Assembly: GCA_023667315.1 (NCBI GenBank)
Contig: JAMPAI010000002.1
Span: 1-64,000 of the forward strand
Direction of reading: 5' to 3'
DNA: 64,000 bases
DNA from: Ruminococcus flavefaciens
Lineage (GTDB): Bacteria > Bacteroidota > Bacteroidia > Bacteroidales > P3
Under the pieces are notes generated by a model. The model was given only the letters and a program-made list of their open reading frames with translations. It did no database searches and was not told the origin of the DNA. Below are positions 24,025-33,032 of this stretch, piece by piece (the stretch's first letter is position 1; the number at the start of each line of letters is the position of its first letter). The position numbers and the translations under genes are program-made.

Positions 24025-25145
24025 AGTACTACATCATATCGGGCGAGGCTTCGGGAGACCTGCACGGAGCCAACCTCATCAAGAGCCTCAAGAAACAGGA
24101 TCCGCAGGCGCAGTTCCGCTGCTGGGGCGGCGACCTCATGCAGGCCGAAGGTGCCGAACTGGTAAAGCACTACCGCGACCTGGCCTTTATGGGCTTCGCC
24201 GAAGTGGTGGCGCACCTGGGGCAGATACTGCGCAACTTCAGCCTCTGCAGGAAAGACATGAAGGCCTATGCCCCCGATGTGGTCATCTTGATCGACTATC
24301 CGGGCTTCAACATGCGCATGATGCGTTTCGCGTTCAAACAAGGCTACAAAGTGGTGTATTATATCGCCCCGCAGGTGTGGGCCTGGCGCACGGGCCGCAT
24401 CAAGAAGCTTAAGAAATACACGCACCAGATCTACACCCTGCTGCCGTTCGAACGCAGGTTCTATCAGAAATACAAGGCCACGGCGCTGTTCGAGGGCAAT
24501 CCCCTGGCCGACGCCATTTCCGCCTACAGGCCCGACACGGCCTTTATCGAAGACTTCCGGAAGAAGGACACCCGTCCCGTGGTGGTGATCCTGCCGGGCA
24601 GCCGCAAGCAGGAAATACACCGCATCTTTCCGCTCATGCTGCAGGTTGCCGCCCAAAAACCTCAATACCGCTACGTGGTGGCCGGCACCAAGAACCTGCC
24701 GATAGAAATCTACCGGCAATATCTAAAGGATTATCCGCAGATCGAACTGGTGTTCGGCCACACCTACGACCTGTTCTCGATTGCGCGCGCCGGCCTTATC
24801 AAATCGGGAACCTCCACCTTGGAGGCCGCCTTGTTCTCGGTGCCTCAGGTGGTCTGCTACCGCACCTCGAACGCCACCTACACGATAGGCCATCTGGTGG
24901 TGAACCCGCAGGTGCGCTTTATCTCGCTGGTGAACCTGATTATGGACCGCCTGGTGGTGTGCGAGCTGCTGCAAGGCGACTTTACGGTGGAACGCCTTGC
25001 CTTAGAGTTTGAAAAAATTGTAAACGATACGCCCGACAGAAAAAAAATACTGCAAGACTACGCTGAATTGCAGCAGGTTATGGGAAGCGGCGGCACTTCG
25101 GACAAGGTGGCCGCTTCGATAAAATCGCTCTTTCGGAATTTATAG
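24021..25145 (+). CDS. lpxB: Lipid-A-disaccharide synthase
   Basis: A 374-residue GT-B enzyme, family GT19, that joins UDP-diacylglucosamine and lipid X to give the lipid A disaccharide. The N-terminal YYIISGEASGDLHGANLIKSL, GGDLMQAEGAE, the IDYPGFNMR segment, YYIAPQVWAWR and ILPGSRKQEI with the terminal-half SGTSTLEAALF are all typical. It is peripheral at the inner membrane. It overlaps nth by 4 bp and is followed by the SpoIID protein gene after 11 bp. Confidence 0.96.
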   Translation: MKYYIISGEASGDLHGANLIKSLKKQDPQAQFRCWGGDLMQAEGAELVKHYRDLAFMGFAEVVAHLGQILRNFSLCRKDMKAYAPDVVILIDYPGFNMRMMRFAFKQGYKVVYYIAPQVWAWRTGRIKKLKKYTHQIYTLLPFERRFYQKYKATALFEGNPLADAISAYRPDTAFIEDFRKKDTRPVVVILPGSRKQEIHRIFPLMLQVAAQKPQYRYVVAGTKNLPIEIYRQYLKDYPQIELVFGHTYDLFSIARAGLIKSGTSTLEAALFSVPQVVCYRTSNATYTIGHLVVNPQVRFISLVNLIMDRLVVCELLQGDFTVERLALEFEKIVNDTPDRKKILQDYAELQQVMGSGGTSDKVAASIKSLFRNL

Positions 25146-25156
25146 TATACAGGGAT

Positions 25157-26347
25157 ATGAAAAACTTGCATTTGAACGGAACACGATGGATGTCGGGAAT
25201 GCTGCTCGCTTTCCTGATGCTGTTGCCCGCCATGGGATTCGGCACGGATCTTTCGATACGGATCCTGTCGGACAAAAGCTTCTCACGGGCGTACTTTACC
25301 GCCGAGTTGGGCCAGTACCGCGTTTACGACGGCGACCACAAGCCCATCATGGAAATGGCCGCGGGCGAATCCCTGCTCATCTCGATCAAGGACGGACAGA
25401 TCGACCTGCGCAAGAACGACGAGCTGGTAGGCGTTTTCTACAACCTGATTTTCGAGGGCAAGGGGCTCAAGGCCATCTTCAGCCTGCAGGAAGACAGTAA
25501 GAACGCCGAACAGAAACGCTTTTACGACGACCATCTGGACGTGAGCGTGGACAAGATGGTGCTGTTCTTCATCAACCACGTGGATCTGGAAAACTACGTG
25601 GCGGGCGTGGTTCAGTCGGAAGTGCGCAGCATCAGCGACCAGACCGATTTCTACAAGGTGCAGGCCATCATCTCGCGCACCTACGCCATGGGCAACCTGC
25701 GCCGCCACAACGAAGAAGGCTTCGACCTCTGCGACAACGTGCACTGCCAGGTATATAAATGCCGCAACAACACCCCCATTATCCTCACCGCCACCGTGCA
25801 GAGCGCCGGCAAGGTGATCGTGGACGGCAAGGACAACCTGATCACCGCCTCGTTCTACTCCAATTCGGGCGGACAGACCGCCAATTCGGAAGACGTGTGG
25901 AACGCGCCGGTAAGCTATCTGCGCTCGGTGCCCGACACTTTCTCGCTCGGCATGAAGAATGCCGTATGGGAAAAGGTGATGCCCCGGTCGGAATGGCTGT
26001 CGTTCCTCAACAGGAAATACGGCTACGACATCCATAATTCCGTAATGAAAGACAGCGCCCTGCACTTTCAGCAGCCGGTAAGGAAAGTAAACTTCGCGGG
26101 AGGAATCCCGCTTAAGAATATCCGTCGCGATATGCAGTTGCGGTCAACCTTTTTCTCGGTCGATACCAAAGGGAACGACGTTATCCTTTCGGGTCGCGGC
26201 TACGGCCATGGCGTAGGCCTCAGCCAGGAAGGCGTGGTAAGGATGATCGATTTGGGGTACTCGGTGCGGGAAGCGGTTGAACACTACTACACTGGCGTAA
26301 CCATCAAGTCTCTGGAGGAACTGCCCGCCGGGAAACTGGGCGATTGA
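25157..26347 (+). CDS. SpoIID/LytB-domain exported protein
   Basis: A 396-residue protein with a signal peptide (WMSGMLLAFLMLLPAMGFG). The SpoIID domain is clear: LENYVAGVVQSEV, FYKVQAIISRTYAMGNLRRH, SNSGGQTANSEDVWN and GRGYGHGVGLSQEGV. SpoIID of Firmicutes cleaves denuded peptidoglycan; in Bacteroidota homologues a role in peptidoglycan remodelling is likely but not shown. It lies 11 bp after lpxB, and its stop overlaps the comEC start (TTGA). Confidence 0.88.
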   Translation: MKNLHLNGTRWMSGMLLAFLMLLPAMGFGTDLSIRILSDKSFSRAYFTAELGQYRVYDGDHKPIMEMAAGESLLISIKDGQIDLRKNDELVGVFYNLIFEGKGLKAIFSLQEDSKNAEQKRFYDDHLDVSVDKMVLFFINHVDLENYVAGVVQSEVRSISDQTDFYKVQAIISRTYAMGNLRRHNEEGFDLCDNVHCQVYKCRNNTPIILTATVQSAGKVIVDGKDNLITASFYSNSGGQTANSEDVWNAPVSYLRSVPDTFSLGMKNAVWEKVMPRSEWLSFLNRKYGYDIHNSVMKDSALHFQQPVRKVNFAGGIPLKNIRRDMQLRSTFFSVDTKGNDVILSGRGYGHGVGLSQEGVVRMIDLGYSVREAVEHYYTGVTIKSLEELPAGKLGD

Positions 26348-27882
26348 GGCGGAACCTAAGCTTTCCCGCCCTTTACTGTTTTTTATCCGGATACGTCGCA
26401 GGCCTGCTTTTGCACAAGGCAGGCCTGCTTTTTTTATTGCCCGCGCTACCGCTTTTCCTGTTCGGACAAAAACAGAGCAAAGGCTTGGCGTGGTGCTGCA
26501 TCGCGGTGTGTCTCGGCGCGGCCAATATCGAGATTTCCGACCCGCTCAAAGACCCCAAGCACTATGTGCATGCCGGCATAGAACCTTATGCCGTACTGGA
26601 ACTTTGCGAGGAACCGCAGGAAAGGGAACGCAGCTTCCGTGCCACGGCCAAACTGGTCTGTACCGGCAACGACAGCATGTGGCGGGAAGTCCGCGGACTG
26701 GTGCGCTGTTATTTCACCAAGGATTCCGCCCTGACGCTTCCCCGCTACGGCGCCCGGATCGTGACCCGGGCGGAACTGCGCCCCATCGAAGGCTTTGTGG
26801 GGCGCGACAGTGTTTATTTCGACTACGGGCGCTTTATGGCGAAGAAAGGCATCTACGCGCAGACTTTCATTTCGGCGCAGGCGTTCGGGATACAGACCGA
26901 ACACAGGCTTCCGCCATGGAAAAGGTTCAAGCGCGGCACACAGGACTTACGGAAAAGATTGGGACGTTTCTGGGAAGGCTGCGGTATGGGGAAAAGCGAA
27001 CTGGCGGTGGCCAAGGCCCTGATTCTGGGCGAGCGGGGCGGCGACCCGATAGAGGAAGCCTACCGCAGGAGCGGCATCATCCATGTGCTGGCAGTGTCGG
27101 GCATGCACCTGAGCATCTTTTCCTGCATGCTGGCGGCCGCCCTTTCGTTTCTCGGCCGCAGGAAATGGCAGAAATGGCTGCGTTTCCTGCTGGTGCTGCT
27201 GCCGGTATGGGGCTATGCCGTGCTTACGGGGCTGTCGCCCTCGGTGAACCGGGCCGCCTACATGTTTACGGTGGTGGGACTGGGCGAATGCTTGGGACGG
27301 GAGGTGAAGACGACCCGCTCCCTGGCCGTTTCCGCCCTGATCCTGCTGCTGATAAAGCCCGCCTTGCTGTACGACGCGGGTTTCCTGCTGTCGTATTCGG
27401 CCGTGGCGGGGCTTACGCTGCTAAGCCCGCTACTGAACCGCCGGCTTCTCCAAAACAGGATATTCCGTTTCTTCAACAACCTGGTTTCCGCCTCCCTCTC
27501 CGCCCAGCTGGCCACCCTGCCCGTTATCCTCTGCCTTTTCGGGAATTTCCCCACGTATTTCCTGATCGGCAACTGTCTGGTGGCGCCCCTGGTGAACGTC
27601 GCGCTTCCCCTGGGCATCGGCGTCTCGTTGGTCTCGCTGGCCTGCACGCCGCTTGCCCTGTGGCTCGCCCGCTTTATGGAGCTGTTGCTGCGCTGCATGA
27701 ACTTCGGGGTGGAGGCCATCGGGCGGCTGCCATCCGCCATGGCCGACCTTTCCATCTCACTGCCGGCCGCCGTGCTGCTCTATGGTGTGGTGAGCACGGG
27801 CTATCTGGCGGCCAAACAGCGTTCCGCGCCCCTGATCCGCCGCACCCTGGGGCTGCTGCTGTTGTTCCTTTGGGTGGGATAG
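26344..27882 (+). CDS. ComEC/Rec2-type membrane protein without nuclease domain
   Basis: A 512-residue polytopic membrane protein. An N-terminal hydrophobic pair and OB-like DUF4131 region (about 30-190) precede the competence domain with LGERGGDPIEEAYRRSGIIHVLAVSGMHLS and multiple helices. The C-terminal metallo-beta-lactamase domain found in longer ComEC proteins is absent: the protein ends in a hydrophobic helix. It probably forms a DNA-uptake channel; whether it still takes up DNA is unclear. The start is TTG 26344 inside the TTGA overlap with the preceding gene, since no in-frame ATG is near. Confidence 0.85.
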   Translation: MRRNLSFPALYCFLSGYVAGLLLHKAGLLFLLPALPLFLFGQKQSKGLAWCCIAVCLGAANIEISDPLKDPKHYVHAGIEPYAVLELCEEPQERERSFRATAKLVCTGNDSMWREVRGLVRCYFTKDSALTLPRYGARIVTRAELRPIEGFVGRDSVYFDYGRFMAKKGIYAQTFISAQAFGIQTEHRLPPWKRFKRGTQDLRKRLGRFWEGCGMGKSELAVAKALILGERGGDPIEEAYRRSGIIHVLAVSGMHLSIFSCMLAAALSFLGRRKWQKWLRFLLVLLPVWGYAVLTGLSPSVNRAAYMFTVVGLGECLGREVKTTRSLAVSALILLLIKPALLYDAGFLLSYSAVAGLTLLSPLLNRRLLQNRIFRFFNNLVSASLSAQLATLPVILCLFGNFPTYFLIGNCLVAPLVNVALPLGIGVSLVSLACTPLALWLARFMELLLRCMNFGVEAIGRLPSAMADLSISLPAAVLLYGVVSTGYLAAKQRSAPLIRRTLGLLLLFLWVG

Positions 27883-27900
27883 TTGGATTTTTCACTTATT

Positions 27901-27931
27901 TTATCAACACCTCCGCCCACTTATCAACACC
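27901..27931. repeat. Two TTATCAACACC repeats before the TonB receptor
   Basis: TTATCAACACC occurs at 27901-27911 and 27921-27931, exactly 20 bp apart (two turns), followed by similar CCGCC tracts. It lies 25 bp upstream of the -7 box at 27956. It resembles but does not match a DnaA box (A in place of the first C of CACA). An activator site is possible. Confidence 0.4.
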
Positions 27932-27955
27932 CCGCCGTCAATAGCTTTTTTTCCG

Positions 27956-27963
27956 TAAATTTG
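27956..27963 (+). promoter_or_regulatory. -7 box of the TonB receptor operon
   Basis: TAAATTTG, exact to TAnnTTTG, 70 nt upstream of ATG 28034. No -33 TTTG at the usual distance, which fits dependence on an activator. Confidence 0.5.
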
Positions 27964-28033
27964 CGCCTTAGCCATTCCGAATGGCTATTTCACCAAATAC
28001 ACTGACTATCACACAACGCTAAATACGGCAACC

Positions 28034-30778
28034 ATGAAGCAATTGGTCACGCTCCTATCGCTTTTCTGCATCGTGTCGTTTTCGATGGCACAACGGCAGT
28101 TGGGCGGAACAGTTTTGGAGAAACGGACAAAGAACCCCATCCCGACCGCCCAAGTATCGGTAGGGGTCGAACGGGTATCGGTGCAGCCAGACGGCACGTT
28201 TACCCTCGGCAACATTCCCGAAAAAGGTAAGGTTTCGCTTACCGTGTCAGCCCCCGGTTACAAATCCGAGATCATCAACGTAAAGGATTTCAGTAACGGG
28301 GTTTATTATTTGGAAGAGGCCCAGGGAATCGCGCCCGGCGACGTTACCTCGCTGGAACTCGACGGCGACGAAGACATGGGCTACGGCGGCCAGACGGTGG
28401 CCGGGCTCCAGACCCAGTCGGAAGACATCTTCGACAAGGCGGCCGGCTACAACTTGGGGTTCGCCTATTTCCGCCCCCGTGGTTACGACAACGAGAACAA
28501 CACCGTCTTCATTAACGGCGCCCTGATGAACGATCCCGAAAACGGCCGCGCTTCCTGGGCCGAATGGGGCGGCATCAACGATGCCACCCGCAACAAGGAA
28601 TCCGTGAGCGGGCTCAAGCCCAACGGGTTCGGATTCGGAAACTTAGGCGGCGAGCAGAACATCAACATGCGCGCCTCGGCGATGCCCCGCCAGCATAAAT
28701 TCTCCTACGCGCTCTCCAACCGCACCTACACCCACCGGCTGATGTACGCCTACGGTTCCGGACTGCTCAAGAACGGCTGGGCGGTGGCGCTCAACGTGTC
28801 GCGCCGCTGGGGCAACGGCCTGGTGGATAATTCCTCGAGCAAGGTACGCGTTCCCCGCTTCAACAAAAACTACGACAAGAAAGGCACGCCCGACGGACTG
28901 TTCTACGACGGCTGGGGCTATTACCTCTCGGTGGAGAAACGCTTCGGCTCCACCGGCCACGCCCTGAGCCTCGTGGCCTTCGGCTCACCCACCCAGCGCG
29001 CCATGCAGGGCGGTTCCTACCAGGAAGTGTACGACTTGGTGGGAAGCCAATACTACAACGGCAACTGGGGTTACCAAGACGGGAAGATCCGTTCGGCCCG
29101 CGTGCGCAACACCTTCCTGCCCACCTTCCAGTTGGTGTGGGACTACGACCCGGGCACCAACACCAAGGTCTCCACCGTGGCCAGCTACCAGTTCGGCCGC
29201 TACGGAACCACCTCGCTCAACTGGTACGACGCCCCCGACCCGCGGCCCGACTACTACCGCTACCTGCCCTCCTACTACGAAGACCCCGCCACGGCCGCCA
29301 TGGTGGCCGACCTGTGGCGCAACGACCCCAGCGTGAGCCAGGTGAACTGGGATAACCTCTATCAGGTGAACTACGCCCAGAACGCGCTCGGACGGCAGTC
29401 GAAATATATACTGGAAGAACGCCGCAACGATGTGAACGACTTCAACCTCAGCTCCGTGCTGAACCAGACCTTTACCGAACACGCCAAGCTGAACGCCGGC
29501 ATCCGTTTCCGCCACAGCATCACCAAAAACTTCAAGGTGATGGACGACCTCCTTGGCGGCACGTTCTGGACCGACATCGACCAGTTCGCCGAACGCGACT
29601 TTTCCTCGGACGCCGACGAAATACAGAACGACCTCGACAACCCCAACCGCATTATCAAGAAAGGCGACAAGTTCGGCTACAATTACGACATGCACCTGGT
29701 TTACGGCCAGTTGTACGCCATGGGGCTGTTCGACTACGCCCACTGGGATTTCTACGCCGGAGCCGAGTTCTCCACGACCCAGTTCTGGCGCTACGGCCAC
29801 ATGCGCAACGGCCGCGCCCCCGAAAACTCCAAGGGCAAGGGCAACGTGCACGGTTTCTACAACTACGCGCTCAAGGCCGGCGCCACCTGGAAGATAAACG
29901 GCCGCAACTACATCTTCGCCAACGTGCTGTGGAAGACCCGCGCCCCGTACCTGCGCAACGCCTACCTCTCGCCCCGCATCAAGGACGACGTGGCCAAGCT
30001 GGTTAACGAAAAGATCTTCTCGGTGGATCTGAACTACGTGCTCAAGACCCCGGTGGTACAGGGCCGTTTGAGCCTCTACCACACGATGTTCTTCGACGGC
30101 ATGGAAGCCTTCTCGTTCTACCACGACGACTACCGCACCTATGTGAACTACACGCTCAACGGCGTGGACAAGATCCATCAGGGCATCGAACTGGGCGTGG
30201 ACGTGAAGATAATCCCGCAGTTGAGCGCCACCCTGATCGCCTCTATCGGCAACTACCGCTACAACAGCAATCCCAACGCCATCATCTCGCCCGAAAACGG
30301 GGCGTTCGCCGACCGGAGCAACACCGTTTATTACAAGAACCTCCATGTTACCGGAACACCCGAAATGGCCGGTTCGCTCGGCCTGAACTATCAGGCACCC
30401 TTCAACATCTACCTGAACGCCAACCTCAACTACGTAAGCAACAGTTACCTGAGCATGAACCCCGAACGCCGCACCACGGCCGCCATCGAAGGGGTTCCGG
30501 CCGACGACAGCAGACTGCTGGCCTCGATTCTCAATCAGGAAAAACTGAAAGGCGGCTTTACGCTCGACCTCTCCATCGGCAAGGTTTTCCGCATGAAAGG
30601 CTGGCAGATAAACCTGAACGCCTCGATTCAGAACGTAACCAACAACCGCAAGATAAAGAGCGGCGGCTACGAACAGCGTCGTTTCGACTATGCCGAACAT
30701 AACGTGGACAAGTATCCTCCCCGTTATTTCTACTCCTACGGAACCACTTTCTTTATCAACGTAGGCGTACGTTTCTAA
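28034..30778 (+). CDS. TonB-dependent receptor with carboxypeptidase-regulatory-like N-terminus
   Basis: A 914-residue outer-membrane receptor. A signal peptide (about 1-19) is followed by a carboxypeptidase-D regulatory-like beta-sandwich (about 22-95: LGGTVLEKRTKNPIPTAQVSV), a plug-like region containing FRPRGYDNENNTVFINGALMNDP, and a long barrel rich in aromatic strands ending in FFINVGVRF with the terminal aromatic. The N-terminal extension is usual in Bacteroidota receptors. The substrate is unknown. Two DUF5689 lipoproteins follow at 19 and 15 bp and probably act as surface partners in the uptake. No SusD homologue is present. Confidence 0.88.
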   Translation: MKQLVTLLSLFCIVSFSMAQRQLGGTVLEKRTKNPIPTAQVSVGVERVSVQPDGTFTLGNIPEKGKVSLTVSAPGYKSEIINVKDFSNGVYYLEEAQGIAPGDVTSLELDGDEDMGYGGQTVAGLQTQSEDIFDKAAGYNLGFAYFRPRGYDNENNTVFINGALMNDPENGRASWAEWGGINDATRNKESVSGLKPNGFGFGNLGGEQNINMRASAMPRQHKFSYALSNRTYTHRLMYAYGSGLLKNGWAVALNVSRRWGNGLVDNSSSKVRVPRFNKNYDKKGTPDGLFYDGWGYYLSVEKRFGSTGHALSLVAFGSPTQRAMQGGSYQEVYDLVGSQYYNGNWGYQDGKIRSARVRNTFLPTFQLVWDYDPGTNTKVSTVASYQFGRYGTTSLNWYDAPDPRPDYYRYLPSYYEDPATAAMVADLWRNDPSVSQVNWDNLYQVNYAQNALGRQSKYILEERRNDVNDFNLSSVLNQTFTEHAKLNAGIRFRHSITKNFKVMDDLLGGTFWTDIDQFAERDFSSDADEIQNDLDNPNRIIKKGDKFGYNYDMHLVYGQLYAMGLFDYAHWDFYAGAEFSTTQFWRYGHMRNGRAPENSKGKGNVHGFYNYALKAGATWKINGRNYIFANVLWKTRAPYLRNAYLSPRIKDDVAKLVNEKIFSVDLNYVLKTPVVQGRLSLYHTMFFDGMEAFSFYHDDYRTYVNYTLNGVDKIHQGIELGVDVKIIPQLSATLIASIGNYRYNSNPNAIISPENGAFADRSNTVYYKNLHVTGTPEMAGSLGLNYQAPFNIYLNANLNYVSNSYLSMNPERRTTAAIEGVPADDSRLLASILNQEKLKGGFTLDLSIGKVFRMKGWQINLNASIQNVTNNRKIKSGGYEQRRFDYAEHNVDKYPPRYFYSYGTTFFINVGVRF

Positions 30779-30797
30779 CCCTTAAAAACCGAACAAG

Positions 30798-31622
30798 ATG
30801 AAAACATTCCGCAACATATTATTCAGGATCCTGCCGGTGCTGGCGCTGGCGGGGCTTGCCTCCTGCGTGGGCGATCCCGAAATTCCCGCCGCCCCCGATA
30901 CGGATTTGAAGGCCAACATCACGATCAAGGAACTGATCGACCGGTTCGGCCAGATCAGCTATACCAACCTCGATTCGGCATGGTATATCGAAGGCGTGGT
31001 AGTAGGCAACGACGTATCGGGCAATATCTACAAGAAGATTTACCTGCAAGACGAAACCGCCGGCATCGATATCGAGATCGAGATGACCAACAACCACCAT
31101 AAGTATCCCATCGGCCAACGCTTGGTGGTGTCGCTTAAAGGCCTGGCTATGGGGCTTTACGGAGGCCAGCCGCAGATCGCCAACCAAGGCAACAATGTGG
31201 TGCAACGCCTTTACGAACCCGAATGCGAGGAACACTTTTTCCGCAAGGGATACGCTTCAGCCGCCAACATGCCCGAACCCATTGCGTTAACCATCAAAGA
31301 AATCAAAGATTTTCCCGAACCTTATATCGGCATGCTGATACGAATCGACTCGGTGTATTTCGTAGATGCAGGGCTTACTTTCGCCACCGCCGGAGATGTC
31401 GGGAACGGATCCGACCGCAAAATCTTCGACAAAGAGGATGAAAATGCCCTCGTTTGCCGCAACAGCACCAAGGCTTCATTTGCCAACGACATTATTCCTG
31501 AGGGTTTTGGAAATGTGATCGGTATTCTGGGAATCTACAACGGAACTCCCCAATTCTACTTCCGCGACAAGGACGATATCTTCGGATTTCCCGAACCCGT
31601 ACAAAACAGCATCAACCGATAA
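30798..31622 (+). CDS. DUF5689 surface lipoprotein
   Basis: A 274-residue lipoprotein with the lipobox LASCVGD near residue 23. The DUF5689 domain has the typical ITIKELIDRF, WYIEGVVVGNDVSGNIYKKIYLQDETAGIDI and LKGLAMGLYGGQPQIA. OB-like DUF5689 modules are frequent next to TonB receptors in Bacteroidota and are thought to bind substrate at the surface. It lies between the receptor and a second DUF5689 lipoprotein. Confidence 0.85.
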   Translation: MKTFRNILFRILPVLALAGLASCVGDPEIPAAPDTDLKANITIKELIDRFGQISYTNLDSAWYIEGVVVGNDVSGNIYKKIYLQDETAGIDIEIEMTNNHHKYPIGQRLVVSLKGLAMGLYGGQPQIANQGNNVVQRLYEPECEEHFFRKGYASAANMPEPIALTIKEIKDFPEPYIGMLIRIDSVYFVDAGLTFATAGDVGNGSDRKIFDKEDENALVCRNSTKASFANDIIPEGFGNVIGILGIYNGTPQFYFRDKDDIFGFPEPVQNSINR

Positions 31623-31637
31623 AACAGGAGGAAAATC

Positions 31638-33032
31638 ATGAAAACATACAACATCGTAAAATTGAGCCTTTTGGCATTGGGAACGGGCTTGATGCTTTCT
31701 TCCTGCGTTAAGTTCCAACACGACGACCTGCCGCAGGCCGACCTTGATTTCGAACCGGCCAACGCCAAGATAATGAGCCTCGATGAACTCTACGGTTATT
31801 ATCCTGGCGATTTCGATTCGGTGGGTCAGTTCTTCGAGAACAGCGATTCCGTGTGGAAAGACATCTATCTCAACGTGACGGTTATCGGAAACGACGTGTC
31901 GGGAAACATCTACAAGAGCATGTACGTGCGCGACAAGAACTGCGACCGCGCCCTGAACCTCAGCGTGGACAAGACGGGTCTGTACAACTTCTACCCCGTT
32001 GGACAGGAACTGTACATCAACTGCTCCGGACTGTATGTCGGCAAATACGAGAACCTGCCGCAATTAGGATTCCGCTATGCCGACGACAACGGCTCGGTTT
32101 CCTTAGGCCGTATTCCCGATGCTGTGTTCGTTCGCCACGTGTTCAAGAAAGGCCTGCCGCCTACCGATCCGGCGGAACTGCCGCAACCTATCGAAATCAC
32201 CGATATTTCCGAACTGGAAAACCCGGCACTCTACAACCAGCTGGTTATCCTGCGCAACGTGCAGTTTTCGGGCGACGAGGTAGGTATGGAATTCGCGCCC
32301 GCGCCTCCCACCGGCACCAACCCCACCTCAACCAACCGCTATTTCAGCATTGACGGTGAAGGTTCTTTCGTGTTGCGTACCAGCAGCGCCTGCCGTTTCT
32401 TCCGCCGTCCCGTACCGGCCGGCATCGGCGACATGACCTGTATCTACGCCATTTACGGCGATACCAAACAATTCTACTTGCGTTCGTTCTCCGACCTGGA
32501 CACCGCCAAATTCAACGCCACCAACGAAGTGAACTACCCGATATTCTCCGCTTCGTTCAGCACCGACCTGCTGGATTTCAAAGTAGTGAGTCTTGAAGGC
32601 AACGCCCATTGGACCTGGGGCAAGTACGGAGACGGTTGTGCCATGGTGCAGGGCTCAAGCAACAAGAAGGAATATAACGAAGACTGGCTTATCTCGCGGG
32701 AAATTTCCATTCCCGAACGCTTTTCTTCGGCTCAGTTCAGTTTCGAGCAAGCCCTCAGCTATAAATTCGATGCACCTTACGATTGGTTCAGCGTTCGCAT
32801 CTCCACCGACTATGATCCAGCCAAGCATACCAACCCGAACGATGCCGATTGGACAACCTTGGAAATTCCTGTACAGCATCCAGGGAACAGTTTTACGTTC
32901 CAAAGCAGTGGCGAAATCGACATGATGCCTTACAAGGATACGCCTTTCCGCATCGCGTTCGTGTATAAGAGCGATACCGAGAACATGGCGACTTGGGAAG
33001 TAAATAAGGTGAAGATTATTGGAAACAAATAG
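31638..33032 (+). CDS. DUF5689 lipoprotein with choice-of-anchor-like C-terminal domain
   Basis: A 464-residue lipoprotein (lipobox LSSCVKF, Cys near residue 22) with a strong RBS AGGAGG. Residues about 45-270 are DUF5689-like (NVTVIGNDVSGNIYKSMYVRD, LYINCSGLYVGKYENLPQ). The C-terminal 170 residues resemble a jelly-roll ligand-binding or choice-of-anchor domain (EDWLISREISIPE, WFSVRISTDYD). A carbohydrate or other ligand cannot be named. Its last 14 bp overlap the TTG start proposed for recQ. Confidence 0.8.
   Translation: MKTYNIVKLSLLALGTGLMLSSCVKFQHDDLPQADLDFEPANAKIMSLDELYGYYPGDFDSVGQFFENSDSVWKDIYLNVTVIGNDVSGNIYKSMYVRDKNCDRALNLSVDKTGLYNFYPVGQELYINCSGLYVGKYENLPQLGFRYADDNGSVSLGRIPDAVFVRHVFKKGLPPTDPAELPQPIEITDISELENPALYNQLVILRNVQFSGDEVGMEFAPAPPTGTNPTSTNRYFSIDGEGSFVLRTSSACRFFRRPVPAGIGDMTCIYAIYGDTKQFYLRSFSDLDTAKFNATNEVNYPIFSASFSTDLLDFKVVSLEGNAHWTWGKYGDGCAMVQGSSNKKEYNEDWLISREISIPERFSSAQFSFEQALSYKFDAPYDWFSVRISTDYDPAKHTNPNDADWTTLEIPVQHPGNSFTFQSSGEIDMMPYKDTPFRIAFVYKSDTENMATWEVNKVKIIGNK

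Noticed and set aside
27901..27931. DnaA boxes or an origin
   Set aside because: TTATCAACA differs from TTATNCACA at a conserved C, only two copies, and no dnaA, dnaN or A+T-rich unwinding region nearby.
28985..30700. 571-codon open frame antisense to the TonB receptor
   Set aside because: A shadow frame of G+C-rich coding sequence; composition rich in Val/Gly/His/Arg without domains, while the plus-strand receptor is unmistakable.
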